Assembly: GCA_026260175.1 (NCBI GenBank)
Contig: JAKCWW010003082.1
Span: 1-34,045, forward strand
Source: Reticulitermes lucifugus
Lineage: Eukaryota; Arthropoda; Insecta; Blattodea; Rhinotermitidae
Direction: 5' to 3'
DNA length: 34,045 nt
The notes beneath the pieces are model-generated. The model did not search any database and was not told where the DNA came from. It saw only the letters and a program-made list of their open reading frames with translations. Made by a program: the position numbers and the translations under genes. Every line of letters starts with the position of its first letter. Position 1 is the first letter of the stretch. Of the stretch, positions 12,614 through 24,057 are shown one piece after another.

Positions 12614-12749
12614 ATGGCAAATGAGGCAGCATGGTGGATCCATAACTTGTTTCTGTTCATCATCTTCTTCATGGCTGTACCACCCATAGTTCGACCAGGG
12701 GATGATGTGGCATGCGAAACACTACCCTCTGAAGTACACATAGTCAAAG
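12614..12749 (+). CDS. pburs: pburs coding exon 1 (signal peptide)
   Basis: The ATG at 12614 starts [10 protein letters not shown], followed by a hydrophobic core and then ACETLPSE with the first conserved cysteine (Cys34). The exon ends AAAG before GTCAGT, phase 1. The first G of the next codon joins AG from exon 2 to give Glu, restoring the family sequence HIVKEEFDD. Confidence 0.94.
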
Positions 12750-15700
12750 GTCAGTTTGGTGCAAAAGATAAGTACACAATGTCCAATATCACAGAAGACT
12801 CTCACACTATGAACTTCATTAAGCAAATTAAGATACAATTGTATGAGACATCAGAGGTTCTCACAGAAGTGCGGATGAAGATTTTCATCTCGTGGGATTT
12901 GATGCCATGTAGATTGGCATATAGGTAGCAACATTTCAGAGGAGAATGCAGTGTCCATCTTCAGAATATTTCACCACTCTGAAGATGACTATACCTATAT
13001 CATATCATACCATATCATATGCAAGAAAACAGAAATCTTCACAGTACTGCATGTTTTGAAACTCATTCTACCCACAAAGTCACAATATTAATTTTCCAAA
13101 TTCTGGGTTTAGTTATTTTGACTGTGTGTCTCAATTTCATGAGTCATGCTGGTAAATAAGTATTAAGATTGCAACTTGTACACATATTAATATTTTATTT
13201 ATTCCCAAGGCTTTGACAAAAAATATGAAATTACAGTGTTAAGAACAGCCACACTCTTATAACAGTGCATAAGAGCCACATGCCTAGTCTTCAATTGGGC
13301 TGGCATCCAATAACTTTTTGTGTACAACTACATGGTGCAAAAAAAATTTACAGCACTCAAAACGTGAATCTACTTAACTACTTTCAACATTAAACTCACA
13401 ATAAAATTGCCATAATACTTCCTTATATTTAACAGTGATTGTTTTTCCACTTCCAGCTAAAATACGCTTTCTTTACCCCCCCCCCTCTTCCCTTAAAATA
13501 CCAACATGTGCAAAATTTGAATTTCATAGATCCAGACCAACAAATGCCACTGTTTGCCCTTGACATTTACAGATACTCATGGCAAAAAGTGGAAATTAAA
13601 CTTTTCTAAATTTGAATGTGTAGACCAATGGTATAGATATTCTTGGAATGAATACATTCTTTCATGCCACATGGCCATATGGTAGATTCAATAAAGAAAT
13701 GATACAGTTGCTTGACTACTGACAGAGTAGTGTACCTCTACAAAGCATCAGTGGATTCAAGTTTCTGAAATCAATTAGATGTGCACTAATTTTAAATTTT
13801 AATATGTGACAGAAAAGCAATGTTTTGGTGAAATTGTCTTCGGTGCAAAATAAAAAAGCTGTTCAAGTTGTATTAGATGCTGCTTGAATGTGTTGAAGGG
13901 CATTTTCTTCAGTGAAGTACACTCTTTTGACCATTTTCAGGAAGCACACTGACATTAATAACTGATGGATGCTGCACATGTATTGGAAAATTAAAGCCTC
14001 ATTCCTGCTGGTATCTTTGCCAAGCTCATCGTTTGTGACTTCCATTATTTCTCTTATAAGTAACGGCAAATACAGCCATGTCTGATCCTTTTATTCACTA
14101 ATTTGTAATCATAACTTGATGCCCGAAAAGACACTTTGACACAGTGTAGTACTTAACTGTGAATATTTTCATTTGCATTATGTCTTTGATTTGGCAACCC
14201 TGTGGCTATGATAGTTCTCGTTTCTATCAGCCATTATGTCATTGGTGTGTACACTGAATTTTCAGGGCTGGGTCTAGACACCAGCAAAGTAGGCATGTGA
14301 CTGGGACAGCATTTCAGCCATTGGTTTTTCTCACAAAAATCCACTGGCTGTATTTTGTTTCAATAACTACAAATTTTCTACATCTCATTTTTTCTCAATT
14401 TTGAGGTAAAAACAATGGCGCAAAGTGCAGAAACATGTTGGTAACAAGAAAGACAAAAGCTGGGTGCAAAAAAAATTGTGGTGTGGTCTGGCAGCAGGAT
14501 TGAGCTCCACCAAATTTTGGGTGCAATGTTTAAGTTTTTCTTGATCAGAAATTTCTGATATCAACTGGTAACTACTGATCTTGTGAGTGGCCACCAAAGT
14601 ATCCGGAATTTACACTTTGTAAATTTTCCATGTGAGATATAATAAAAGACAAAGTGTAAAACAAGAAGCCAGCTCATGTTGTGCAGATGAAGGAAAAATC
14701 CATATCGAATTTACCAAATTAAATGCAGATACAACACTTCATGCAGCAGTTCAGAAATCAGTGTTTAGGGTATGTAAAGTGTGCTGGTGGTTCCTTGTTA
14801 ATAAAGCAGTTTCCCTGGAACATAAACATAATCTCCATAAACCGACATTATAACATCCTGTATTTTACGGAATAGAATATATTAATATGTGTACGACTTC
14901 AAAATACGGGAAGTGCGGGCATAGTCTGAATTTCATGAAATTCCGACTGTTCAGTCGTTAATACAAGGTCAAAATAAACGGACGGGCGTGATCTCCTCAT
15001 AGGGCGTTCCTATGCGCATCATAAAGAACACCTAATGATGAACAGACATGTCAAATAGAACTCATCGAAATTAGTTACAAAAGTAGGGGAGTAATTTGTC
15101 GAATTCATCTCAGAACCAAATTCTGTTGCAATTTGAAAACATGTAATGCTGCGAATTTTATTGTAGCTGTATATATTAACGCTGTTGTATTAGTGGAAAA
15201 CAGTTTCACACTGCATACATAAAATGCATCACAAACTTCGCCGTGATTCACCTTCAGTTCCGGAAGAAACCGCCAAGATTTCACTCACCGCGCACAACTT
15301 TCCGGATTTCAAGCTTCGAACACATCCATATACCAACAGGATATCCAACATCAACTTGTGAGAGTTTTTCGGTTTTTCAAACAGCTGCACCTGCTGTTGA
15401 ATTTGCGATGTCTAATTAAAATAATATGGCTTTCGTACTTAACATATTAATTTTCAAGATTATAGTTTCCTAATCCTAAAGTACATCCAATGTCGGGATG
15501 CCGGTTGGCATTGATCAAGGGTGGGTTGGTGCTATTGGCCACCGAAACAAATGACGCTACAAACGTTACTTATCCGGCCGCAATACGAACGGAGTGCCAT
15601 CTAACGCAAGTTGTAATGTAGTCCACACATGCGGCGATGTACAGGCGGGAAGCGCGACAAACGATGTCAGACTAAATACGAATCCTGCGCAAAGAAACTG

Positions 15701-18700
15701 TAACTACGTTACTACTTTAACGAATTTGAGATAATGAAGACTAATTCTGTTGCGCCCTCCACACAAAAAAGGGAGCTTGATGCCGATAATCATGAAATAT
15801 TCCTACGGCCGGCAAAAGGGGCTGAAAATATTTAAAAAAATGGCTTTCTGGGCGTAAAAAATTTTATGTTATTGAGCCAAACAAAAGAATATTCAATAAA
15901 GCATTGTGATTTTAAGGTTCATAATGCTGTTAGGAGCGATCATTGTGACTACTCGCCCTGGGTGCCAAAAAGCTTAGCTATGCCACCGTGTACACCGTGT
16001 TGACAAGCGGTTGATTCAAAATTCCTGTTTGCTATTAAACAATATAACGAATTGACTGTAACTATGCAAATAGAAAATTTAGTATTTTATAGGGGATTGC
16101 AAGGGTTGGCACGCCATGGATAGGGACGAGATTGGGCGGGAAGGATGGGAAGAGCGGGATTCACATGGAGTGGAAGGAAAAGGAAGTTGAGGTGATGCGA
16201 CGGAGAAGGGAGCGAAGGGAGGGCGAGGGAGTGTAAATTGTATCAATTGGTCAAGATGTGAATGCTGTCAGCGCGCAGGAAGTAAAAAGAAAACATGATA
16301 ATGACAAAATCTACAGGCTTATCATCTGTGCAAATGTGCATTCATTGGTTTACTATTAATCCTCACATCCCTTGTACTTCTTTGTTTCAAGCTGTGATCG
16401 CTCTGCCCCGGCTATGTGCTCGCTCGTGCAACTTCACACTGGTTCTGCCGAATCGGAACGAATCCAGCCTACACCTGTCACATTAATTCCAGAACAGATG
16501 ATTTTATTGGTCAGTTGATGTCTCCTAGCACAAGTTCGTGGCCATGTTGTGCCTGCGGGACATGATTTTGCTGAGCTATACGGGTAGCTCGGCAACTGCC
16601 ATGGGGCTGGTGGTATAGTTGGGACCCTGATCCGGCCACCTTTTGTCTCTTCTCTATTCTTTATACTTGGCCCTTGGACAGTGGGAAGTTTTACCTGCGC
16701 TGGCGAATCCGCTTGCGGTCTTGCCGTGCGAGTTCATGGGAGGTGGTGGTGATGAGAGGAAGGTGAGATTTGGGACGGTCACCAGCCGGAACCATCTTGG
16801 AGAGAGCGTGAATGAATTGCCGGTTTTTCTTAATTTCCCCGAACCTTGGCCCTGGACTGGCTCTACCTTCCCGGGGATAGGTGGTTCGTTAGGTGTGAAT
16901 TATCAGTTGGGAAGAAAATAGTGTTGCATTTTTGTACAGGTCATTACTGATTAGATTTAGGTTTATTTTTGCCTTTGTACACCCGTTTTGTTTCTTTTAT
17001 GTGATGCACTAAGCAGATTTTAATCCATCTTGTCCTTGTTCTTCTTTAATATTTGTTTCTTTATTTTGGGGCCCAACACGTAGATATTTTTTACATTGTT
17101 TTGTTCTTATTTTAGCTGAATGAAAGCTACGTTAGTTAGAGTCAGGTGTTCCATGTAGATAGAAATTACACGTGGAAGCATTAGGGCTTCTGGTAGACCC
17201 CGCTTCTCCCCTCTCAGGAACCTGCATCCTACTGTGACTATCAACAGGTAGCATGGTCCCGCTAGGGTTAACGGTAGCGGTAAACTTGGTGGTACCATAA
17301 CAGCCATTCCCCAATTGAATATTGGATTACCACAACAAAAGTAATAAATGGGTTCTGTCCTAATGTTCATACACCATAATACAATTCTACAAACATACCA
17401 GCATGGCCCTAAAATAGAAAGATTAATATGTAGACAGTAATGATGAAAATCTAAGATACATACTCAAATATAAAATGACCCCATTTGATTCTTCAGAGGA
17501 ATTTGATGACCTCGGACGTCTGCAACGAACATGTAGCAGTGATGTGAGTGTCAACAAATGTGAAGGTGCCTGCACTTCACAGGTGCAACCCAGTGTGATC
17601 ACTCCCACAGGATTTCTTAAGGCAAGACCAGGCAGCAACCAGTCCAGTTTTACTCTAACATTATTTCTATCAATAGAGCACAGAAATTCATACATTAACA
17701 ATGTTCACGTTATCTACTTTATACATCTTGAAGTTTTCACAGTGACAGTATTCAATAACATTTTTTCAGGCTGCAAGCCACATCAGGAGTTAAAATACAC
17801 AAATGTTTCAGAGACAAACTCCATTTTCATCATCCAGATTCTGATATGACTCAATTCCCAGTCCATGTTGCTTATATACTCTTTGACTTGGAACCTACCC
17901 TGAGCCTGGCCTCATGCAGGTATGTGAGACTGACCGGATCAGACTGGATATCAGAAGCCTAGTGATGAAGACGGTGTCTTTATCCAAAACTTTGATGTAT
18001 TTGAAGCACCTGATGCATCTGATAGCCTGAAATTTGTTATTGAATTATATGCATTACACATGTTTGTGTGAGTTAAAACAAAGTAAAAATGTGTAACATT
18101 ATGTAAAATAAATGGTGGACATGCAGAAAATACTTATGGCAAGAAAACATAGTGTACCATACAGCCTGCAATTAGTTTGTTGTAATTTCATTTCTAGCAA
18201 ATTTATTCCAAGATATAGGAAGTACCGATCACATTGTGGCTTTTTATTTTGTATACCAGAGTTGTGTTATGTTTATTTTTTATTCTCTGGAAGTGCTGAA
18301 TAACTTTCCCTAATTCTACCACTTCCCCCTCCCCTGCAGTTAGCACAATCACAATTACACATCCTTTACATATACCATGACACTGCTGGAATCAGTATGG
18401 GTTAGTTTTGTTCATTTGTTCTTTATGTTTATGTATTGAAATAACAAATACTCCACAGTTTTTAGAAACATCCCAGAGTTAACAATGCACATAATGATTT
18501 CTCACTTTTAGATATAAGTAAAGCTGCTGATGCTTTCAGGAATGTTACTGTTGCCGGGAGAGTTTCCTGCAAGAGCGTACAATCTCTCTTGGACACTGCT
18601 ATGATCCCGATGGGGTCAGGCTCTCACAAGAGGGGCAGGCATCCATGGAAGTCAAAATCAGAGAACCAGCTGAATGTAAATGTTTCAAGTGTGGTGACTA

Positions 18701-18710
18701 CTCACGCTGA
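12614..18710 (+). CDS. pburs: Bursicon subunit beta (partner of bursicon), three coding exons
   Basis: Join of 12614-12749, 17497-17621 and 18540-18710: 432 nt, 143 residues plus TGA. It is the beta subunit of bursicon, a secreted cystine-knot neurohormone that pairs with the alpha subunit encoded downstream. The heterodimer activates LGR2/rickets to trigger cuticle tanning and wing expansion; beta homodimers have been linked to immune gene induction. The N-terminus has a hydrophobic signal segment (about residues 7-23, [12 protein letters not shown]). The mature part holds the family blocks [58 protein letters not shown] and [11 protein letters not shown]. The 11 cysteines are residues 34, 58, 67, 71, 89, 91, 92, 107, 133, 135 and 138, the full family set. 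Intron 1 is phase 1 and GT-AG; intron 2 is phase 0 and GC-AG. No stops or frameshifts: the gene looks functional. Confidence 0.97.
12845..12995. repeat. Interspersed repeat in pburs intron 1
   Basis: Begins about 95 bp inside the intron and conceptually reads [25 protein letters not shown]. From memory this resembles a very common blattodean repeat that appears in many spurious gene models. It explains the 104-codon extension of the pburs exon 1 frame. A TATCATATCATA-type short repeat follows at 12998-13020. Confidence 0.6.
13863..14081 (-). CDS. Unrecognised protein-like segment, possible terminal exon, antisense in pburs intron 1
   Basis: The minus-strand frame from ACA at 14081 (after a possible CAG acceptor) to TGA at 13863 reads [20 protein letters not shown] and continues to IQAASNTT, about 72 residues, amphipathic and protein-like in composition. 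I do not recognise a family. The candidate acceptor lacks a good pyrimidine tract. It may be a real exon of a nested antisense gene, a retrocopy fragment or chance. Confidence 0.25.
   Translation of the reverse strand, partial: TWLYLPLLIREIMEVTNDELGKDTSRNEALIFQYMCSIHQLLMSVCFLKMVKRVYFTEENALQHIQAASNTT
14632..14777 (+). other. Unrecognised protein-like ORF followed by donor-like motif
   Basis: The + strand frame includes [20 protein letters not shown] and continues to QKSVFR, followed by GTATGT, a plausible donor. It begins with a non-ATG codon and no strong acceptor was found. Not part of pburs by sequence. Low-confidence exon candidate. Confidence 0.15.
15289..15411 (-). CDS. Candidate antisense exon in the CpG-rich stretch (unrecognised)
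   Basis: The minus-strand segment of exactly 41 codons is bounded by an AG (plus-strand CT at 15412-15413) and a strong donor GCG|GTGAGT. It reads [20 protein letters not shown] followed by [15 protein letters not shown] and has an internal ATG. The codon just upstream is TAG in the same frame. I recognise no family. If real it would be an early exon of a minus-strand gene nested in pburs intron 1. Confidence 0.22.
15820..15990. repeat. Interspersed repeat, diverged copy also at 32700-32857
   Basis: Shares ordered words with the later copy: AATATTT..AAA, GAGCCAAA.AAAAG, AATAAA.CATT/GATTAC, TTTTAA.GTTCATAAT, then CCTGGGTGCCAAAA and CTTAGCTATGCCACCG against CCCAGGCACTAAAATACTTGCTATGCCACTG. Same strand in both. 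Family not named. Confidence 0.6.
16590..16920. other. GC-rich unclassified segment, possible repeat
   Basis: GC-rich for this locus and open on the + strand for about 92 codons (16643-16921), reading [20 protein letters not shown] near its middle. The frame starts without ATG and has no known domain. The abrupt base-composition change suggests inserted sequence, perhaps part of a transposable element, rather than a pburs exon. Confidence 0.3.
17120..17370. other. GC-richer intronic segment, unclassified
   Basis: Two overlapping minus-strand frames are open here (17107-17370), which suggests a low stop density caused by composition rather than coding. It contains GTTAACGGTAGCGGTAAAC and several CpGs. 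Probably a repeat fragment; no gene supported. Confidence 0.3.
17497..17621 (+). CDS. pburs: pburs coding exon 2
   Basis: Preceded by a pyrimidine-rich acceptor ending TTCTTCAG. Encodes [13 protein letters not shown] through TPTGFLK with Cys58, 67 and 71. The conserved junction to ECYCC requires the exon to end at AAG (17621), immediately followed by GCAAGA. The intron therefore begins with GC, not GT. Confidence 0.96.
17622..18539 (+). other. pburs: pburs intron 2, GC-AG type
   Basis: Starts AAG|GCAAGA and ends TTTCAG|G. The GC donor context matches the strong consensus AG|GCAAG that GC introns need. Read straight through, the frame stays open from exon 2 to a stop at 17847-17849 (about 75 extra residues). 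Confidence 0.9.
18540..18710 (+). CDS. pburs: pburs coding exon 3
   Basis: Acceptor GCTTTCAG at 18532-18539. Encodes [15 protein letters not shown] to the C-terminus FKCGDYSR and TGA (18708-18710), with eight of the eleven cysteines. The stop is followed directly by a short TA run. Confidence 0.97.
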   Translation, partial: ECYCCRESFLQERTISLGHCYDPDGVRLSQEGQASMEVKIREPAECKCFKCGDYSR

Positions 18711-18994
18711 TATATATATAATGAACCAAAGTTCAGAAACAATGATAATCCATGTAATCAGTAATCAACACATGTTTTACTGTATTCAGGAGATGCATGG
18801 ATTACATTGAAAAACTGAACTGATACTGGATTAAATAACTTTCAGCTTCTGTAACAAATGTAATTATTTTTATTCATGTAAATTAAAATAACCTTCCTAT
18901 TTATGTTTACCACATTTATAATCCAAGTGTCATTAAAATTTTAAAAACAGTTTTACAGTTAACCTATAGTTAACTTCAGTTTTTCATAAGTTAT

Positions 18995-19000
18995 AATAAA
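18995..19000 (+). terminator. Candidate pburs poly(A) signal
   Basis: First plausible AATAAA after the pburs stop, about 285 nt downstream. No transcript evidence. Confidence 0.45.
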
Positions 19001-19129
19001 AAACCTACTGTCAGTGGGTTTTACTTTTAAATTTAATGTTATTATTAATTTTGATTGTGTATAAATGCAAAGTTAATAACATTTTTAGGCAGGTTTGCAT
19101 CTGTGCATAATGCCTAGTAAAATCACTGT

Positions 19130-19497
19130 GTCCATCAATGCTGGGGCCCAACCAGCCTCCTATTAAATGGGTACTGAGGTTCATTCCCGGGGGATAAAGC
19201 GGCCGGGACGTGAAGTTGAACACACCTCCATCTAGTGCCAAGGATAAGAATGAGTGGAGCTATACCTCTACTCCTCATGTACACCTTCATGGTGTGGACA
19301 GGGATTTGTGGAAGTAGGGATATAACTCCATATATTCCTTACCACTACACAGAGGTGCATGGTCAGCTTTGTGCCTCAGCTGCTTGAAACCTGGTACCTA
19401 TTGGACATGGTGGTAAAATGAAGAATCTCTGATCATGCTGGAAATCGAATCCGAACTCTACAGTGGTCCAGCCTGTAGCCTAGCCACTAGACTGGGC
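19130..19497 (-). mobile_element. tRNA-derived SINE, minus strand
   Basis: On the minus strand the element starts near 19497 with a tRNA-like head: an A-box-like TAGTGGCTAGG (complement of 19479-19489) and, about 30 nt on, a B-box-like GGATTCGATTTCC (complement of 19440-19452). The body contains the CACCTCCATCTAGTGC family block (19222-19237) shared with 7880-8030. Internal pol III promoter boxes define it as a SINE. Diverged and probably inactive. Confidence 0.75.
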
Positions 19498-21140
19498 TGT
19501 TGTGAAACAAGTGTCAGTGTTCCAAAATATTTTTCAGAAACATAATACTATACATAAAAATGCAAAATTACAGATAACTTAAAAGGCAAGTAAAAGATAT
19601 AAGAAATAGATTGTAAGCAGACTGATCAGTAATGTGACCTAACATTCTCAAGGAGACATGGTTTGAATACATGTTTGGGATTAGATAGGACAAGGAAACA
19701 GATGGACACCAGATGAAGGTCCAACCCCTCACTTTGCGACACTTGTGACTTGGAGGCTAGCCGTCCCATCCCATGCACACAAGTCAAAGGGATGCTGAAA
19801 GACTGACAAGGAAGTAGCTTTGCAGCAAACTTCTAATGGTGTGAGGTTAGCTCCAAACTTTCTCAGTCTGAGAATTTTCTGGCAGAAGCACTTAACAAAA
19901 CTGCTTCAATCTGTGTTGTTAATTCTACCTCACAGAAGCAAGCACGTCTAAATCTTTAGGGAGCATACACTGAAAAATGCCTAGTTCTTGAGATGCATGC
20001 TGCTACTAAGAAGACCATCTGCATAACAACTGCACAGCCTTGAAACACAGCTCTTGAGGATGGCCAATGGCAGGGCAGAAATTTACCCATTCTCACAAAA
20101 TTCCACTCAAATTGGGCTCCTAATTTTGGAGCCAGCCATTCAGAAGTAGTATGGTTTGTAAAATGTTCAAAACATGGGTCATATTCCTTCCAACACACAA
20201 ACCAACTTATATTATGTACATTACCATCTAAAATGAAATACATTCAGATTTTTTAAGTGTTACGTACAACTGAATTATTAAGTGAAGTGATAATCTTTTT
20301 GTAACTGGAGATTTGTAATGCATAGCTGAATATTCGGGAACTTGCTGAACAGGAACTTGACTAAGTACTACACAACCTCAACGCCTAGTCTGAAGAGTGA
20401 TATGTAAGTGAGATGTAATTCCATGTTATGATGTGAAGTCATATGTTTTAAAGTTTTGTAAAAGGACTAACAAAAGAAGAAACTAATTATAGTGATTCTG
20501 TGCAAGGTACAACAGGATTATGTAATTATTGAAATAAAAACAAAGTAGGTGTGTCAGTTCAATAAATACATGCGCGCACACACACACATGTCCTTAACAG
20601 GCCTCACTCATCAGCTGAGCTAACCCAGGGCAGAGCTACAGTTATCTCCAAAAAGCTGAGGTGCACACATCTGAATTGGTAACCAGTCGGGTGTACCAAA
20701 GGTAATAAGGGTTTCACAGTATAAGAAAGGCGCAAGGGAAGATCAGGCATAGACCTCACAATTTCTGCTATGCTAAGCTACAGGCATACTGACACTGTAT
20801 TAATGGTTCTGTCCATTATTTTGTACAACATATACAGAATCTTAAAAGTGTCTTTTTGATTTAATTTAATTTATTATTACACTCAATTTTGTAGTCACTG
20901 TTATAAAATAAATAAAAAGGAGAAGGAAAACAAAACATACTCTGAACCTGTTTTATTTTATTCATGACAAAAATTCATTACTTTTCAAAGTATACTTTCG
21001 TAGAAAAATTGTAGAAATATATATACAACTTCATACATCATTAATATATTGTCACAGTAATTTTATAATACAAAGTCCATCAGGAAACATAAAAAAACTG
21101 CAGAGATCAAAGTATTACTTAAATACATGCAGTTAAACTG
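19498..21140. other. Between pburs and burs, no gene recognised
   Basis: AT-rich; contains a short (CA)n at about 20576-20587 and a GC-richer patch at 20590-20760 that may be an old SINE. The minus-strand frame at 19956-20243 has no recognisable motif. Confidence 0.5.
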
Positions 21141-21146
21141 TGGAGC

Positions 21147-21790
21147 ATTCAATTCAATTCAATTCAATTTAATTTATTTCACTTTCCGTAGATCCATTAT
21201 AGGGTCGAAGACCACATGGATATAGAAATGGTCAAATTTAAACAAAATATACTATGATTATTAACTGTTAGATACAGAGAAATCAGATATTTACAATACT
21301 AAAACATAGGAGTAATAATGTGTACACTTAGACTACTTCATACAATACAGGATTATCATATGTACTGCTATTTATAATGTATCCTTATATAAAAGTACTA
21401 AATAAAGTTGCGTAAAACAACTGTCTAACAATATAATAATATATAAATGTTAAGATTTCAACAGTCTATACAATTCTTCCAAAGAATAAAAAGAATTCTC
21501 ATATAAAAATTTCTTCAAAATAGAGCCAGATTTCTTAGGGTTGTCAGACTCTTGTTTTATATGCACAGTCAGAGTATTAAATATCTTTATACCCATGTAG
21601 TGAACCCCCTTCTGATAATTAGACAAAGTAGCGGAAGGTTGATAAAGATTTAAATGTTGTCTAGTACAAATGTCATGAATTTCATTATTTTTAGTAAATA
21701 GTTTCTTATTATTAACCACAAAATGGAGAAGAGAAAGAATATACCAGGAGGATACTTGAAAAGAATGCAACCATGTACACAGAATTTAAA
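21147..21790 (-). pseudogene. 3' end of a non-LTR retrotransposon (LINE), minus strand
   Basis: The minus-strand frame at 21450-21770 reads SWYILSLLHFVVNNKKLF, then NEIHDICTRQHLNLYQPSA, QKGVHYMGIKIFNTL and FYSLEELYRLL. I associate this with the C-terminal tail after the reverse transcriptase of insect jockey/CR1-type LINEs. A 3' UTR of about 275 nt follows and ends in a (TGAAT)n tail (plus-strand ATTCA repeat at 21147-21170), as expected of LINEs that end in short tandem repeats. Severely 5'-truncated: the catalytic domain is absent. Confidence 0.8.
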
Positions 21791-23173
21791 ATTAGTGGTT
21801 GAAATGTTCATTGTCAACATTATCAAATTCCACATGACTATAAGTACCTCTCTGATTGATGAAGCCTGACAGCCTAGAGTATTTACAATATTTGAACACT
21901 GTAAATCCAGAGTAATTATTTATAGAACTACTGGTACCATAACCTGTGCTGTTAAACAGTACCAGTATTGTTATATTAACTAAATTTGGCCTCAATTCAG
22001 ATATTGAAACCAGGTTTCCTGTAGTTAATGACGCATCAATGAAATTTTGCATAAATATTTTTAAATTTTAGAACATTTTTGGACTGTGGTAGATGTGTCC
22101 TGTTGTTAACTTTGCCGGGCAGCTAACATGTGAATTCAGTATTAGGTATGCCACTGTCCAAATTTGCAATAATTCATCAGTTATCATGACACAGTCAATA
22201 TGCCTTGTGCCATATGCTACTGCCATGATGGCATTTCAGATGCAAATTACCTTACAAAATTTTCATATTCTGAAGAGGTACATATATTGTCAGAATTCTT
22301 CACTAAAAGTGCAAGTGTCACTATCATTTCACAATTTTCCATGGCTGCCATGCTGACACCACTGAAGGTGGGGATTTTAAGAAAAATAAGCCTACCAGGT
22401 TTAAAAAACAAATCAATACATACATAACATTGTTAGCCCTCTAAGACCATTCTTAATATTGGAAACAACCCTAAAAATATAAATTCAATATGACTTAAGA
22501 GTAATTAAAAAGCATTCTGTTTACTGAAGATTCCTTCACTTTCACTCGAAGCTCAAACAGTTTATTATCCAACAAGCAAGCACTCAAAGATCAACTTTAA
22601 AAATACAAGCCATTTTGCTCTGGAGACAGCAGGGGCTGTCAGCAGGAGATGTCAATATTGCATTAACCCAGACATGGTCACACACTGCAGGAGAGCCAAG
22701 GGTGGGAGCATGAGGAATATGTGGAAGAGAGCAGCAATATTGGGTCCATGTTTCATGTTTGGTTTAAAGATATTTCCTTCTGAGTGAATAATCGCATAAA
22801 ATATACAATAAAAGTTAAAAAACCATCGTGTCTCACATATCCTTAATTACAATTTTACTTTACAGAATAACAAACTAGACAAGGGAAATAAAAAATACAT
22901 CAGAGGTCTAAGACTGTACCAAATAACCACATTTTTTACCACATGGCAGATTTTAAATAGTTTGACATGTAAAATTTTGTAACAGTAAAATATTGCAAAT
23001 GCAGATAAAGTAAAAAATATGTAACATAAAAATCAAAACCAACTACATACACTGAAGACCAGAATATATAAAGGTATTTTATGTTACTTCCAATCAAGTT
23101 AATGACATTTATGCCTTCAAGAGATGGACTTCAGGTAGCAAAAAAATTCTCATCCAGTTACTTAAGAATTTAA

Positions 23174-23216
23174 AGTGTTTTTTTATGCAAGCTGGTTAGC
23201 TTGCATAAGAAACACT
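23174..23216. repeat. Near-perfect 19/20-bp inverted repeat, 4-nt loop
   Basis: Arm 23174-23193 (AGTGTTTTTTTATGCAAGCT) pairs with 23198-23216, with one length change in the T run. The loop is GGTT. Confidence 0.9.
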
Positions 23217-24057
23217 GCTTTCAAAGATGGATTTGTGATTTAAAATCTCCCACCACAGAAGCATCTTCAGATGGATGATACCCACTTAAATTGTTAGCTC
23301 ATGCTGAGTAAACTCTGAAAGTTCAGTCAAGATCAAAGTCACTCAATTTGCAGGCACATTCACACACCAAAAGTTAGAACTTTATTTCATCAGACTGTGA
23401 TATTTGTCCTGCCCCCTCTCCCAGCTGCCAAAATGAAATCACAAACACAGTAATAATGTAACTTGCAAGAAGGAAAGGAAATAACAAAGGATAATGTAAC
23501 AAATGATTACTGAATCTTATTTGAAAACCTTCATGGAACAAAGCAAAGTGAAAGAAAATATAGGACAATACTGAGATGTAAAGTTTATGATGCAAGTTTT
23601 CTCAATATACAACACAAACTTTGTGTAACAATTACATCTACATAACCAGATGCCTCCTTTATCCTTTGTCATTACTGATTAGTTTAGTACAGTGGTAATG
23701 TAGTATTGCGACAAGATTTAGATTTATAAGCTAATTGTTTTGAATCTCAGCCAATGAACTGGGTGTCATGTAAAATATTTTATTGTTGCCTTCCTTGGTC
23801 ACTACAGGACCCTGCTGATATGGTTTCTACAAACAGGCCACATTCTTATTCTTTCAAATGAATATCCCCCATACTTCATTCAACACTATGTAACATACGA
23901 TATTGTGACAATGTTGCTAGATAAACGACACACCAACATATCCATTGTTACTACTAAAATAAAAATGTGTTAAACATGACTCTTTGGGAGCCATCTTAGA
24001 CATGGATTTCAATTTAATTCAGAAATTTTATATTATACATACCGTGCATTTTTAGTC

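Larger units (their letters stand above)
14940..16920. promoter_or_regulatory. CpG-rich stretch inside pburs intron 1
   Basis: CpG dinucleotides are conspicuously frequent here compared with the flanks (for example ACGGACGGGCG, CACCGCGCAC, AGGCGGGAAGCGCG, CCGGCCGCAATACG). It contains two E2F-like GGCGGGAA motifs (15644-15651 and 16135-16142). The second overlaps an ATTGG box (inverted CCAAT), and more ATTGG boxes occur at 15534 and near 16255, 16342 and 16504. In a methylated, CpG-depleted insect genome this could mark an unmethylated promoter, or young CpG-rich transposon insertions. The 15820-15990 portion belongs to a repeat family, and 16590-16920 may be repeat too. Confidence 0.35.

Noticed and set aside
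12750-12928. Continuation of the pburs exon 1 ORF as coding
   Set aside because: GTCAGT donor and the family junction HIVK|EEFDD end the exon at 12749; the remainder is intron with a repeat insertion.
14544-14559. 16-bp palindrome ATCAGAAATTTCTGAT resembling a heat-shock element
   Set aside because: Only two inverted GAA-type units in AT-rich sequence, with no promoter context.
17475-17496. ATG at 17475 as an alternative pburs start
   Set aside because: It lies in the acceptor region of intron 1; using it would lose the signal peptide and the first cysteine.
18589-18810. Separate + strand ORF of 73 codons
   Set aside because: Out-of-frame shadow of pburs exon 3.
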